This document shows, in pieces, positions 12,501 to 20,836 of a stretch of 64,000 nucleotides of DNA. Location: assembly GCA_012295275.1 (NCBI GenBank), contig CM022679.1:16431842-16495841 (forward strand), given 5' to 3'. This DNA is from Chrysomallon squamiferum. Its lineage: Eukaryota > Mollusca > Gastropoda > Neomphalida > Peltospiridae. How positions within the stretch are numbered: the stretch's first letter is position 1; each line of letters opens with the position of its first letter. The notes beneath the pieces are model-generated. The model was not told the origin of the DNA. It worked only from the letters and a program-made list of their open reading frames with translations, and did no database searches. A program made the translations under genes and the position numbers.

Positions 12501-14536
12501 GATTTTTCACCTTTGTCCATTTCATCAGATTTTTCCATCTGTGATTGTAAAATTTCATGATCAGTAGCTCCAGCTAACTTACTGTCACTCGGTTGTTGAA
12601 CTGAATTTTCAGGAAGTTCTGTTACCACAAGATCAGGATCAGAATTTGTTTCCAATTTTCTCTGTGTTTTTTTTTCAGAAATGTCCATTTTTAAATTTAA
12701 TTTTTTCTTAGAGTTTTGAATTCTAGCACTAGCAGTAACATGAACTTTTGATTTTATGTGTTTCACTTTGGTCCTTGGTGTGGAAGTATGTTTTTTCTTT
12801 ATCTTAACATTACTGGAACTGAGATGTTTTATCTTTTCAGAACTTAACAGTACAATATCGTCACTGATACTTATCACACTAGGTGATGATGACTGTAACA
12901 GTTTCTGTGGAGAGATTTCCTTATTCTGATTACTTTGTTTTGAAACAGAAGGCATCTGATGAACATCAGCTTGCACAGTAACAGTGCTATGATTTTCTGT
13001 CACTTTCTTTTCAGGCTTTTTTGAAAAAAACATTGCAATAGATGGAATATTCTCTTCTTTTGATTTCACATCTGCATCCTTCACATTTTTTTCTTCAGCA
13101 CTTTGTGTATTTTGTATTTTCTGTTTGCTGTCATCTTTTAATTCTGTTTTATTAACTGTGGTTCCATGTTCTGTTATTTTAGAAGTGTTTATTTCTGATG
13201 AAGTATCTGAATTACTGCAATAGTCTACAGAAATTAGTGTTTGTAAGTACTCATGATACGAGATTTCCACCGGCTTGTTATCTGAAGTCTTCTCATTCAA
13301 TTCTTTACTTTCTGAATTCTTTTTCTTCTTCTTATGCTTTGGATGACTGTGGTCTGGTGATTCAAATTCTAGTTCCAATTTTCTCTTTATGCCAATGTTT
13401 GTCAAACACGTGTCATTTTCTTCATTCTTTAAGTGCTCTTTTTTGTTACCACTGTGTTCTTCTAACAAGTTTACAATTTTATCACTAGCATCTGAATCAT
13501 CCACTTCTTCATTAGAATTACTTGTCCTTTTTTTCCCCTTTTTGTTCTTATGTTTTGACAGAGGTCTGTCAGTTATATTTGTGTCTGCATCATCATCTGC
13601 AGCAGTGAATACATTATCTGTCAAGTTGTTTACATCATCAGCATCGTCCTGTTTAATCTTCTTGTGCTTATGCTTCTTTTTCTTTTTTGACCGACTGACA
13701 TCACCAACATCTTTTATCACCTCACTGAAAGCACAACAATTTCTATCCTGTGACTGAATGAAAACATTTTCAGTATCTTCAGCTTTGTCTAAATCAGCAC
13801 TACCACACAGTATCCTCTCTTCTTCTAGTGATTCATCAAGCTTCCATTTTTCTTTTTTACATTTTTTCTTTTTCTTTAAACTTGACAGTGGGGTATCAAT
13901 GATAGATTCCTGTAACTCTAAACTAGTATCATCTTCAATAACCTCAACACTGGCATCAGATGTTTTACACTGCTTATGTTTTTTCTTTCTGGATGATTTT
14001 CTGTTTTGTTTAGAGACACACAGTTCATCATCTTCATTTAGAGAGTTATTTAGTTCAAATCTTTCTTTCTCGAAGGTCTGCTTTTCTACAATTTCAAGCA
14101 ACAGTGAACTGCATTCAGGTTCATGATCAGAACATTCTTGATTTTTAGTGACATCTTTTCCTGGAGATTTGAAAAAATCCAAAATTGATTTCTGAGGCCC
14201 AGCGACACCAACAGCTTGTTGTCCAGTTTTTGAAATCTGGAAGAAATTTTTTTTGGAGTTAAACATAATTGCTAAGTTTAGGCTTTCAGTTAAAACTCTT
14301 TGCTGCTAACATTGTAAATCACTGTCATAATGTCAGACAAGGAATATTTTATGTAATATGTATTAACAGTTTGTTAACAGAGGTACAGTATTCATTAATT
14401 CAAAGTAGATATTAAAACTGGACAAATATTATTAAGTTACTGTTTTCAAAATATTCCCAGGTAATAAACAGTAGTCATTTGCCACTAAAATAATGAACTA
14501 TATCATACTTACATCAGTTATCTTTTCTTCCAACAT
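476..14536 (-). CDS. ATAD5: ATAD5/Elg1 orthologue: PCNA-unloading RFC-like complex large subunit (18 coding exons, one apparent frameshift)
   Basis: In known orthologues this nuclear AAA+ protein joins RFC2-5 and removes PCNA, including modified PCNA, from DNA after synthesis. Seen here: 18 exons on the minus strand with matching splice phases, giving about 1,896 residues once one missing base is allowed for (human is about 1,840). Motifs in order: PIP box QKSILDFF (about 23-30); SYHEYL block (about 336-341); PIP-like SIAMFF (about 407-412); MWTDRYQP domain entry (exon 8); Walker A GPSGIGKT (about 1198-1205); VIEVNASSSR (exon 10); Walker B LILFDE (ends about 1385); sensor 1 region ILTTTNSDF (exon 13, shifted frame); conserved tail KAKRRFHHY. 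The start chosen is the ATG at 14536-14534, eight codons before the large exon; an upstream start is possible. Introns over 300 bases hold only AT-rich DNA apart from the elements listed separately. Identity is very secure; the exact start and the exon 6 donor are less so. Confidence 0.94.
578..606. repeat. poly(A) tract in ATAD5 intron 17
   Basis: A run of 29 A, just upstream (gene sense) of the last exon's acceptor. On the transcript it is poly(U), which may extend the pyrimidine tract. Confidence 0.9.
939..1097 (-). CDS. ATAD5: ATAD5 coding exon 17
   Basis: Reads MNNASRKARENVALALPLCN, then LSLDYLPALRTIVTVEQLRQ and KAKR. The D-Y-L-P-x-L-R-T-I block is typical of the ATAD5 C terminus. Acceptor tattttcag, donor gttagt, phase 2. 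Confidence 0.94.
1343..1998 (-). CDS. ATAD5: ATAD5 coding exon 16
   Basis: A 656-nt exon reading GITEVESLNITVQNLKSSSI, then a variable region, then FYDTMSFVDILEAAGLN and a YSQWYCQSLRQDI block. It lies in the C-terminal region that in this family packs against the small RFC subunits. Acceptor cttgcag, donor gtaatt, phase 2. Confidence 0.92.
2371..2606 (-). CDS. ATAD5: ATAD5 coding exon 15
   Basis: Reads AAQTDIVDEEESEFLRSSKY and on to ENVFHYLK. The acceptor is a tandem cagcag, so the exon can begin at 2606 or 2603, adding or dropping one Ala without shifting the frame. Donor gtaaaa, phase 0. Confidence 0.88.
2701..2725. repeat. (TA)n tract, insertion site of the Tc1 element
   Basis: Alternating A/T with a few interruptions, abutting the element's left end. 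Confidence 0.85.
2724..4193 (-). mobile_element. Tc1/mariner-like element, dead, in ATAD5 intron 14
   Basis: A 1.47-kb element flanked by TA at 2722-2723 and 4194-4195. The ends are inverted repeats: TACTCTAACAAAAAAGAAAC at the left and TACTCTCCCAAAAAAGAAAT on the other strand at the right, continuing as cGCAAAAGTA / tGCTAAAAGTA, with roughly 30 alignable bases. It sits against a (TA)n tract, a natural TA target. The transposase lies on the minus strand, the same sense as ATAD5. It has no intact frame and is spliced out with the intron. Confidence 0.93.
2900..3877 (-). pseudogene. Tc1-like transposase remnant (DD34E family)
   Basis: Three overlapping frames together cover a Tc1 transposase. 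The N-terminal helix-turn-helix starts MPRLNELQQNNDIDRLQA at 3877. The middle reads STASAIPGLRRISTQTV, then LREAGIQARQPVRRVVL (3704-3474). The catalytic domain (3594-3067) has VSDEAQFLL, GGSVMVWAA and SPDLNPIEHL. At least two frameshifts and several stops after IEHL break it. The second catalytic Asp is Asn (FQHNNARPH), while the spacing to the final Glu is still 34 residues. The enzyme is inactive. Confidence 0.92.
4267..4513 (-). CDS. ATAD5: ATAD5 coding exon 14 (AAA+ lid)
   Basis: Reads PDIASHLQTLCLVDSLRTDY, then DIVSLVRFCHGDVRKCMLTL and QFWLDSGGD. This matches the helical lid region of ATAD5, where D(V/I)RK...LQFW is conserved. Acceptor tgttttccag, donor gtatat, phase 1. Confidence 0.95.
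4833..4993 (-). CDS. ATAD5: ATAD5 coding exon 13 with one-base deletion
   Basis: Reads VDIFFEDFDKGFLPAVQHFM, then NTAK, after which the frame hits TGA within five codons. Moving one base at the four-A run (plus-strand 4922-4925) restores IPIILTTTNSDFSHQLQS and the rest up to the donor gtaaaa. The exon is 161 nt; 162 would fit its phase 0 to phase 0 neighbours. So one A is missing, by real mutation or by a consensus error. Confidence 0.93.
5414..5544 (-). CDS. ATAD5: ATAD5 coding exon 12 (Walker B)
   Basis: Ends LSSTTLILFDE, with VD at the start of exon 13, giving the hydrophobic run plus Asp-Glu of Walker B. Acceptor ttgcccag, donor gtatga, phase 0. Confidence 0.94.
5943..6167 (-). CDS. ATAD5: ATAD5 coding exon 11 (insert in the AAA+ domain)
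   Basis: Reads SFQKNEDMPTQKLPAAFTNL, then a SIM-like VPIEIVDVD and lysine-rich sequence to ETDSQ. ATAD5 proteins carry a poorly conserved insert between the P-loop region and Walker B, and this exon is part of it. Acceptor tttctacag, donor gtttgt, phase 1. Confidence 0.88.
6377..6521 (-). CDS. ATAD5: ATAD5 coding exon 10
   Basis: Reads VIEVNASSSRNGKHILSQLQ and on through EATQSHQV, nearly invariant ATAD5 sequence after the P-loop. Acceptor tttgctttcag, donor gtaggc, phase 1. The acceptor sits against a long hairpin (6526-6593). Confidence 0.96.
6526..6593. repeat. Perfect-type hairpin with (TA)n core at the exon 10 acceptor
   Basis: The left arm 6526-6546 (aagcaaatattgtcagtgat plus a) and right arm 6573-6593 are reverse complements with one mismatch, and the (TA)n between them is self-complementary. 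In the pre-mRNA the 3' arm contains a branch-point-like CACTGAC and most of the pyrimidine tract of exon 10's acceptor. Confidence 0.9.
6906..7069 (-). CDS. ATAD5: ATAD5 coding exon 9 (Walker A)
   Basis: An acidic stretch is followed by TLLISGPSGIGKTATVYALA. The P-loop GPSGIGKT includes the ATP-phosphate-contacting Lys-Thr. The acceptor aaaacttacag has a weak pyrimidine tract; donor gttaga, phase 0. Confidence 0.96.
7836..8012 (-). CDS. ATAD5: ATAD5 coding exon 8 (entry to the RFC-like AAA+ module)
   Basis: Reads ELMWTDRYQPSHSSEVIGH, then KIKSWLLQWKHR. This is the family-diagnostic W-T-x-x-Y-Q-P...E-[LV]-I-G...SWL block of ATAD5. Acceptor ttactgcag, donor gtgaga, phase 1. Confidence 0.95.
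8432..8659 (-). CDS. ATAD5: ATAD5 coding exon 7
   Basis: Reads SVPPIEVQAEIEPAPVEDN, then a lysine/histidine-rich stretch, and ends ECTKPWLK, just before the conserved WTxxYQP entry to the RFC-like domain. Acceptor gttttttag, donor gtaata, phase 1. Confidence 0.88.
9147..9303 (-). CDS. ATAD5: ATAD5 coding exon 6 (3' boundary uncertain)
   Basis: Reads NFNRHNEISEDILGQLIEEM and continues to HNSEDQ. The acceptor tttttttccag is strong. To keep frame with exon 7 the donor must leave one base, and the only candidate is CAAT|GTTCGT, a weak site. The nearby GTACCT at 9142 would give the wrong phase. Confidence 0.75.
9626..9972 (-). CDS. ATAD5: ATAD5 coding exon 5
   Basis: Reads EKLAPIFMKSGEEKQIEDPE and continues with RRAFLMSGIPDELRKQ. 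Matches the KLAP(L/I)F block that precedes the AAA+ domain in ATAD5. Acceptor tttatcacag, donor gtttaa, ending in phase 0 at HIFQ. Confidence 0.92.
10455..10776 (-). CDS. ATAD5: ATAD5 coding exon 4
   Basis: A basic exon reading VEAKRVKAQELLHKAKRHKQ and then Lys-rich and acidic segments, including SLEETFIEIDDEDDVVV. Acceptor tttttcacag, donor gtttgt, ending in phase 1. It belongs to the low-complexity linker before the AAA+ module. Confidence 0.9.
10927..10999 (-). CDS. ATAD5: ATAD5 coding exon 3
   Basis: A 73-nt exon that reads CFKISSGEESDFTQ after joining to exon 2 (phase 2 to phase 2). Acceptor ctcactag, donor gtaaaa. It ends in phase 0. Confidence 0.88.
11203..11924 (-). mobile_element. 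Tigger/pogo-like element, internally deleted, in ATAD5 intron 2
   Basis: The ends are inverted: CAGTGGTACCTTGACTT at 11203 and, on the other strand, CAGTTGTACCTTGACTTACG from 11924. The CAGT(T)GTACCT terminus is typical of Tigger elements. TA follows the right end; the left flank is AA, so one duplicated TA is probably mutated. At about 720 bp it is far shorter than a full element, and only the 5' part of the transposase remains. Confidence 0.85.
11430..11654 (-). pseudogene. Tigger-type transposase N-terminal fragment (CENP-B-like HTH)
   Basis: From the ATG at 11654 the frame reads MDLKKVSAKDSAEKKKWMMS, then IELKHEITEKHKQGMHVVEL, ARQYKHSTSTICTILKQK and PAKGIK. This is the psq/CENP-B-N helix-turn-helix of Tigger transposases. 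The second DNA-binding helix and the DDE domain are missing, so it cannot transpose. Some Tigger HTH fragments are domesticated elsewhere, but nothing here suggests expression. Confidence 0.85.
12075..14236 (-). CDS. ATAD5: ATAD5 coding exon 2, large disordered N-terminal exon
   Basis: This 2.16-kb exon encodes about 720 residues, mostly Lys/Ser/Asp/Glu-rich and probably disordered. Several lysine runs look like nuclear localisation signals. It carries a canonical PIP box near the start (QKSILDFF, matching the ILDYF block of vertebrate ATAD5), a VEISYHEYL block, a PIP-like SIAMFF and the SIM-like VISISDD, and ends in PIKMKLR, which matches the vertebrate PIRMKF block. Acceptor cttccag at 14237-14238; donor gtatta from 12074, phase 2. 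Confidence 0.93.
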
Positions 14537-14600
14537 TTCTGTTTTTGAAATGAATAGATCTCTGGCTGTGAATATAATCACGGCTTGACTGATTTTAACC
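14513..14600 (-). CDS. ATAD5: ATAD5 coding exon 1 (partly 5' UTR)
   Basis: Acceptor tgttgtag at 14601-14602 and strong donor gtaagt from 14512 define this exon. The first in-frame ATG is at 14536-14534, with a purine at -3, and gives MLEEKITD, which runs in frame into exon 2. The same frame is open upstream to the acceptor, so an earlier start in an unseen exon cannot be excluded. Confidence 0.7.
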
Positions 14601-15480
14601 CTACAACAAACAACAAATATAAATAAACAAATTTGATGTGCGCCATTATGCAATAACATTTCATGCTATATATACATAAATAAATCTTGCAAGTGCATGT
14701 TTTCACTACTGCAGTTTGCAGCCATTTTGTATTTCTCTACTTGCAGTTAAAAGAGCATATAATAATCTGTATTTCTTACATTTGTTTTTCATGTAATATT
14801 TTACAGAAGTTATTTGGGAGTGGAGGAAAATTGACAAAATCTGCACCATTAATATCTTTGTTCAATTATGTTAGGCTTATTTTTAATTTTGACAATTATA
14901 ATCAACAGCAGACTGCCATCTACCTTCACTGAAAAAAAACAAATGCTTATTTCCGGATTTGAAATTAATGCTGCTTCCTTCATTTTCAACATATTCATTT
15001 GATTTTGGTATCATTTTAAAGGAGTTATCAAACTCTATTCATCTGTGTTTTCAGATTTCCGGGGTTTGAAAATGTTGTCCACATAGTGACATACCTAATT
15101 ATTATATTATAGGTAAATCACTAAATGATAATGATGATGGTAACTGTTCAGTTTTTGTACATGCAAATTCAGAAATTGGACAATTAAGAGTCTGGGACTA
15201 ATCATAGAGAGAATATTCTGAACAGTAAACCTTAACCTATATTATACTTTTTAAAGTTTATTCAGTACACTCTGTATTAACTATTATATACTAAAGTATA
15301 AAATAAAACGACAACGGAACAATTATTTCAATCAGTGAGTGATACTAACTGTGATTACGATCAGTTACTTAAAGTTACAGATCTTCCGGTTCTGAAACTT
15401 CGAACTAGAAGGTTATCATTATGTTTTGATCAATTATTATTATTGAATTAATCATTTAACGAATTATTTAGCCGAGTTGC
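14601..15480. other. Intron or 5' flank upstream of ATAD5 exon 1
   Basis: AT-rich with no conserved open frame. If the untranslated exon proposed at 15490 and above is real, this is the first intron. Confidence 0.45.
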
Positions 15481-15489
15481 ACCACAAAC

Positions 15490-15652
15490 CTGAACTAAAT
15501 GCAGTGGCAGTCGTAACATTGCCTGTTATTCCTTTCATTTTACTGACAAACAGGAAATAATTATAATACAATGTATAACAATACACGTTTTAATTAACTG
15601 ATTTGTTTTTAGTTTGTTTTATCCTTTCGGCAAACCACTTGGCGCCAATCTT
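15490..15652 (-). promoter_or_regulatory. Candidate ATAD5 promoter and untranslated first exon
   Basis: TTGGCGCCAA at 15639-15648 is a palindromic E2F-type site overlapping a CCAAT box (15645-15649; ATTGG on the gene strand). About 150 bases downstream in gene sense is a plausible donor, TTCAG|GTTTGT, ending an exon at 15490. A spliced product would hold an 11-codon upstream frame starting ATG at 15519. E2F/CCAAT control suits an S-phase gene, but the start site is inferred, not seen. Confidence 0.35.
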
Positions 15653-15699
15653 TATGGTCGACCTTCACCCTTTTCACTGTTATATTAACAGGCCAAGAT

Positions 15700-16312
15700 T
15701 CCATGAGTGTGTATCTGACCTTAAGCCAACAGTGTATGTTAACTGAATAAAAGGTCTGTGTATTTAATTTTGATTGTCATAAATTATTGATATTTTAAAA
15801 TATAAAAGTGTCAGTTTTGCACACTAGATCTATTACACCTTGATAGTAAACGTTAAATTTATTCATTATTTTTCTACGAATTTTTGTTTTACTCCTAATA
15901 CATATGTAAAAAGTCATATAAACACTATATAAACACACTTTTGCATGTCAAACTTTTATCAGCAATCAGTTTTTCAAACGGTGACATAGGTAGCCAAAAC
16001 AGCAACAACAAAACAAACCTAAAACAATCTAATAAATAAATAAATAAATACAAATCTAGCTTTGAATTGCTAATTTCAAGATCAAATAACATCGGACTTT
16101 TAATTTAATTTAATAAATTTTATCTGTGTTTTCTTATGTAAAATTATATTTTCATATTATTATTCTTATATTTTTAAATTTGGTTATTTCTAATAAGCAG
16201 TGTTTATTTATAGAAACAGGAAAAGTTAACTCTTGTGACTATCTGATAAATTCTTACATGCTCAATCAGATTTGTAACTTTTAATAGCGTAATATAACTT
16301 GTTTACCAATAA

Positions 16313-16343
<31 letters not shown>

Positions 16344-17030
16344 AACTAACAAAAAACAAGAATAACAACAAAAAAAAACATCAATAAAAAAAAAAAAAAA
16401 ACCAGTTTATTTCAATTCTTAGCAGCTATTTTCTATATTTATTTTTAACATTTTGTTCAGCTATCATTTATTTATAGAAACGGAAATAGATTGTCAGCGG
16501 TTAAGAAAGCGTAATAAGTGTTAATATTTTTGTCGCTTTACGTTAGACGCTGATTTACTAATTTTAATTAACAAATTAATATTTGTATAAATTTATTCTA
16601 TTTACAGTTAAGAAGGGGGATACGGAAAAAAGAAGAAAATGTGGACGAATTTATTTCGGTGTTTTTTTTTTTATTTTTTTTTTTTTTAAATATTTTTATG
16701 TTAATATTTATTAGAAACTGGAGTAAACTATCCATTGTAAAGAAAGCGTAACTATTTTGGATATTAGTATGTTTACGTCACATGCTGATTACTTTAACGA
16801 TACAAAAATAAGGCTGTTACATGTAAATGCAATGGCGGCGCTAGTGTGTCCTTTATTTATTCCAGCTGTATTCAAAGTGTAGCGTAAGCAGAAAAGTTAC
16901 GTACATTTCGTAATTTGTACTGATTAATGATTTTTAAAATAATTAAAAATAAGTATTAAAATCTTACTTTAGATGTTAAGTTTTATTTTAAAAATGTATT
17001 AAGTTATAGACTGTGCTTTATCATGATCGA
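15700..17030. other. AT-rich intergenic DNA with (AAAT)n tracts
   Basis: Contains (AAAT)n at about 16028-16052 and 16305-16344 and short A and T runs. A lone GCAATGGCGGCGCT at about 16830-16843 resembles promoter-proximal ATGGCGGC motifs. No gene seen. Confidence 0.5.
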
Positions 17031-17190
17031 TGTAGATATAGAACATCGAATAACATAAAAACACGGGGTATGTATATGTATGTCATAAAGTAATATAGAA
17101 GTAGGCAAATTTGAAATGAAAACATACAACCCCTTGTACTCTGGCGACGCCATCTTTTAAATACAAGTGTTTCCGTTGACGTCCGCATTC

Positions 17191-17273
<83 letters not shown>

Positions 17274-17410
17274 GGCGTCGCTAGAGTACAAGGAGTTGTA
17301 CTTTTTCCTTCGAAATGTTTTCATTTCAGATTTGCCTACTTCCATATTACTTTATGACATACATATACATACCCACGTGTTTTTATGTTATACGATGTTC
17401 TATATCTACA
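17031..17410. repeat. 380-bp foldback element (imperfect inverted repeat)
   Basis: The left arm 17031-17154 and right arm 17271-17410 are reverse complements over about 125 bases with few mismatches; the right arm carries about 14 extra bases. Both ends read tgtagatata / tatatctaca. The loop holds (TA)n then (GA)n. Each arm has an ATGGCGTCG / ACGGCGTCG motif near the loop. It could be a foldback MITE or a local inverted duplication. Confidence 0.85.
17191..17271. repeat. (TA)n(GA)n compound microsatellite in the foldback loop
   Basis: (TA) to about 17213, then (GA) to 17271. Confidence 0.95.
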
Positions 17411-18290
17411 TTTTGGTCAAAATGTAGAAACTCTTTCCTTCCTGAACTCTTTTCTGCGACGCCCCCCCCCGGTTTCGTCAGAGTGTTCCTTTAGCAGACG
17501 TGCTTCACAACAGGTTGCTCTGATTAGCAAGTTCATTTTTCTGCTGGCTGACAATGACGTTAGTTTCGAGAAACCGGAATGCGGTCCATTATACACTCCA
17601 TACGCCAACATTTTGAGTTTGTTTTTGAATGTGGAGATGCTTTAGTATTTGAACGGGACACTCAGGTAAGCAACTAAGTAACTAAGTAAGTAAGTAAATA
17701 AATAAACAAACAAACAAACAAACAAATAAATAAATAAGTCCAATTAAATTAAATTAATAAATATTAAAGTTAATTATAATATTTAGGCACTCATTCATTC
17801 ATTGAACGTTTTAATTTGTTATTTATAAATTACATAATTAGTAATAAACATATCTACTGGAATGGTATTTATCTGTATTAATATTACTATATATAAGCAA
17901 TTTTGTAGATGCAATTAGGATTTGGAATCAGAAAGATTCAACCAGTCCATGGCAGTGCTTTGAAAGTCAGAGTGGTAATTGAAAAATATAGCTCTCTAGT
18001 TGATAGAAATATTTGTCTGTTACCTTTAATATCAGTAAATTATGTTGAAAAAAAAAATAAAGAAAAAAAAGAAAAGAAAAAAAAATAAAGATATTTCTTG
18101 AAAAAGCATTATTTTGTACATAGAGGCAAACAGATCCTAGGCAAAACTGTATTTAATAACTAACTGCCTTTTATTATACCGTTTTGTAAGAGAAAATATT
18201 ATTATTTTATTTTCATTATCATCATTAGATTTCTTCATTCAAAACAATTTAAATAATAATAATAATAAAATAAAGGATGAAACTGCATTC
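17411..18290. other. Intergenic, short tetranucleotide tracts
   Basis: Includes a ten-C run at 17462-17471 and (AAGT/AAAT/AAAC)n at about 17675-17738. The open frames here are short and unlike any family I know. Confidence 0.5.
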
Positions 18291-18519
18291 AGTACTGGCG
18301 TGGGTGTCTGTTTTCAACCAAACCAGTTTTCTTTTATTCCACATTTTTTTCGTTGTCGACGCTGATAAAGAGGAATGAATATAAAATATTTACACAATCG
18401 TTTCTTGCACAGTTTTTCTGAGGTCATATATTTTTCTGACAAACAAATTTCCCAGAGGCTATACCGAAGTAGAAGTGATTTATTTTGCTGCACTTCTGGG
18501 CATTTCGCCACGTCAAAAT

Positions 18520-18760
18520 CACAATGAAGAACTCTCACGGGAGTGATTAGTGACACCCCCGACTTTCTGACAGGAGCAGTAATAGATCACAATCTACAGC
18601 GACTGCGCTTTCTCCTGCTTTTATTGCAGTATGAGAATCACAGATTTATTGACCTAATCGTTCACAGCTATCACTGCAGTTGACAACAGCTAAATCGGGA
18701 TGGCTTAATTGAAGGTCGGCTGATCATTTTACCAGCAACCTGACATTAATGAGAAAAGCC
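18520..18760. promoter_or_regulatory. Candidate regulatory island
   Basis: Balanced-composition, repeat-free DNA with homeodomain-like GTGATTAG and CTTAATTGAAGG cores and E-box-like CAGCTA. Suggestive only; no conservation data. Confidence 0.2.
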
Positions 18761-19200
18761 TGAAATATATCAATATTACAAAATAATTAAATCCGCTGTT
18801 TTCATATAACAAATGATCCATCTTTATTAAATGGAATCTGTGTATGTGTCGCCTGTGGAAAGCAATACAGTATAAAAAGAGAGACAATTGTTTAGAAATT
18901 AACTAGAATTAAATAAGAACTTAATGGTACAAAATAGAAATCATCAGTAAGGTACATTATTAGTTGAAGGGACATAACTGCGACCAGACTAAGACAACTA
19001 AGATTTTTTTTTTAAGTATTACAATTTTTTTAACAGCTTGATTCTAAAAACAAAACTGACGACAGAGAAAAAGACTATTTCTCTTTTCTTTTACTATTAT
19101 AATATTTATCTCTAAAGATATAATTTAAGACTTGGAATTAAATTTAACTTCGTTTTGCAGGTATGAAGTATGCTCCTTAAAAGATAACGCACTCAAAAAC

Positions 19201-19290
<90 letters not shown>

Positions 19291-20780
19291 TGTTCATACG
19301 TATGACAAAACAAGGCAATCTAAGACTTTCTCAAAATGTTTGCTATTCGCTAATGGATCTTGATAACAATTTTTTGGTATCCTAATAACCCCACGTCTGC
19401 TGATAGTCGCGATTCACGTCTGCGGTTTTGGGGAAACAGTCAACACCTCTGAAAAAAAACGGTAAGTGATAAATTGATACTTCTAATAGAAAGATGAAAG
19501 ACTAAGAAGTACATCCTGTTCTTTTCTACCTCACACAGTACGATTAATCACACTGAAACTTTTGCTACTAACTTACAATTAAAAATAATAATAAAATAAT
19601 AACTAAGTAAATAAAGAAAAATTATGAAAGAAAGAAAGAAAGGAGAAGGAGATAAAGAAAAAGGACAGCAACAACACAAAACTAATAATAACATTAAAAA
19701 AAAATAATAATAATAAAATGTATCTATCAGATCTGGGTTTCATTTACATAGTTGTTACATATACGGGCAACAGTCAGAGAATTACAGCTCTACTTGCTCA
19801 CGAACATCACTACATTTGATAAACGACGAATAGCGATGTTTTAACTGAAGGTCATATGTCACGAAACTTAACTTTGTAAGAAGACAGTTCACCAGTTAAA
19901 CAAGTTATCATACAATCGGATACTGGATACCTGTAAAAAAAATTATTATTATTATTATTTTTAAAGACAAAAGAAAGAAAAGAAAAAAAAAAGGAAGAAA
20001 AGAAAGCAGGATGAGTTGATTTAATGGTGTCATTACTTATCAACAAACTTAATTATTACTTTTAAAGTGTACGCTGAAATAATGCCAAGGTTAAATATTA
20101 TTTAATGTTCAGTATAGAACATATACTGAAAAAATCTGATATTTATTAAGTCCATCCTTGTTTTCTGTCATAATTAATGAATCCGTTAAAACTGCAGTGC
20201 TATTTGGCATAATTTTCAGTGAAACGGAGCGAGTCTCTGTTCATATAAGAGAAAGGAACCAAAATGTTTTGTTTTTCCGCATCTCGCCCTCTCTTTCTCT
20301 GATTAATTCTTTGTCTGTATCTCACAAGAAATAAATTAAATAAATTTGTTTTTAAGGGATAATCATAACTGACAATATTTTTTAGACTAGAACTGACATT
20401 TCTGACTGACCCAATAAAATATTTTGCTATTAAATTCCCAGAAGGGTCTACACGTCCCTCATTAAAAACAAACTGAACCTACGTAATAAATGACCCAGTG
20501 TCAAATGTGAGTATCTGCCCACGTTTGTAACAAACGTTGTCTCGTAATCTTCCCGTGGACACAGTCTTTGTATAATCAGTATAATAATTACTACACATCA
20601 AAAACTTTTAGGCACTTTACAGTCAATAATTCCTGATATCACTGTGTATAATAAAATGCGGTATTTAACGAACGTGATGTTATTAACAGAAGACGGATAT
20701 AATGTTTGTAACAGCCGGTAGAGTTTCTAATATATGAAAAGAATGTCGATCTCAAAGAAGAAGAAAAAACGTAACAAAAA
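18761..20780. other. Intergenic, microsatellite-rich
   Basis: Apart from the (GA)n array listed separately there are only A-rich runs and short frames. No gene seen. Confidence 0.5.
19205..19290. repeat. (GA)n array
   Basis: About 86 bases of AG dinucleotide with one AAA interruption near the end. Confidence 0.97.
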
Positions 20781-20781
20781 A

Positions 20782-20835
<54 letters not shown>
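20781..20835. repeat. (AAT)n array followed by A-rich tetranucleotides
   Basis: About 18 AAT units, then (AAAAT)n and (AAAC)n to about 20950. Confidence 0.95.

Positions 20836-20836
<1 letters not shown>

Noticed and set aside
13198-14126. Plus-strand Ser/Phe-rich frames opposite ATAD5 exon 2
   Set aside because: Shadows of the Lys/Ser/Asp-rich coding strand.
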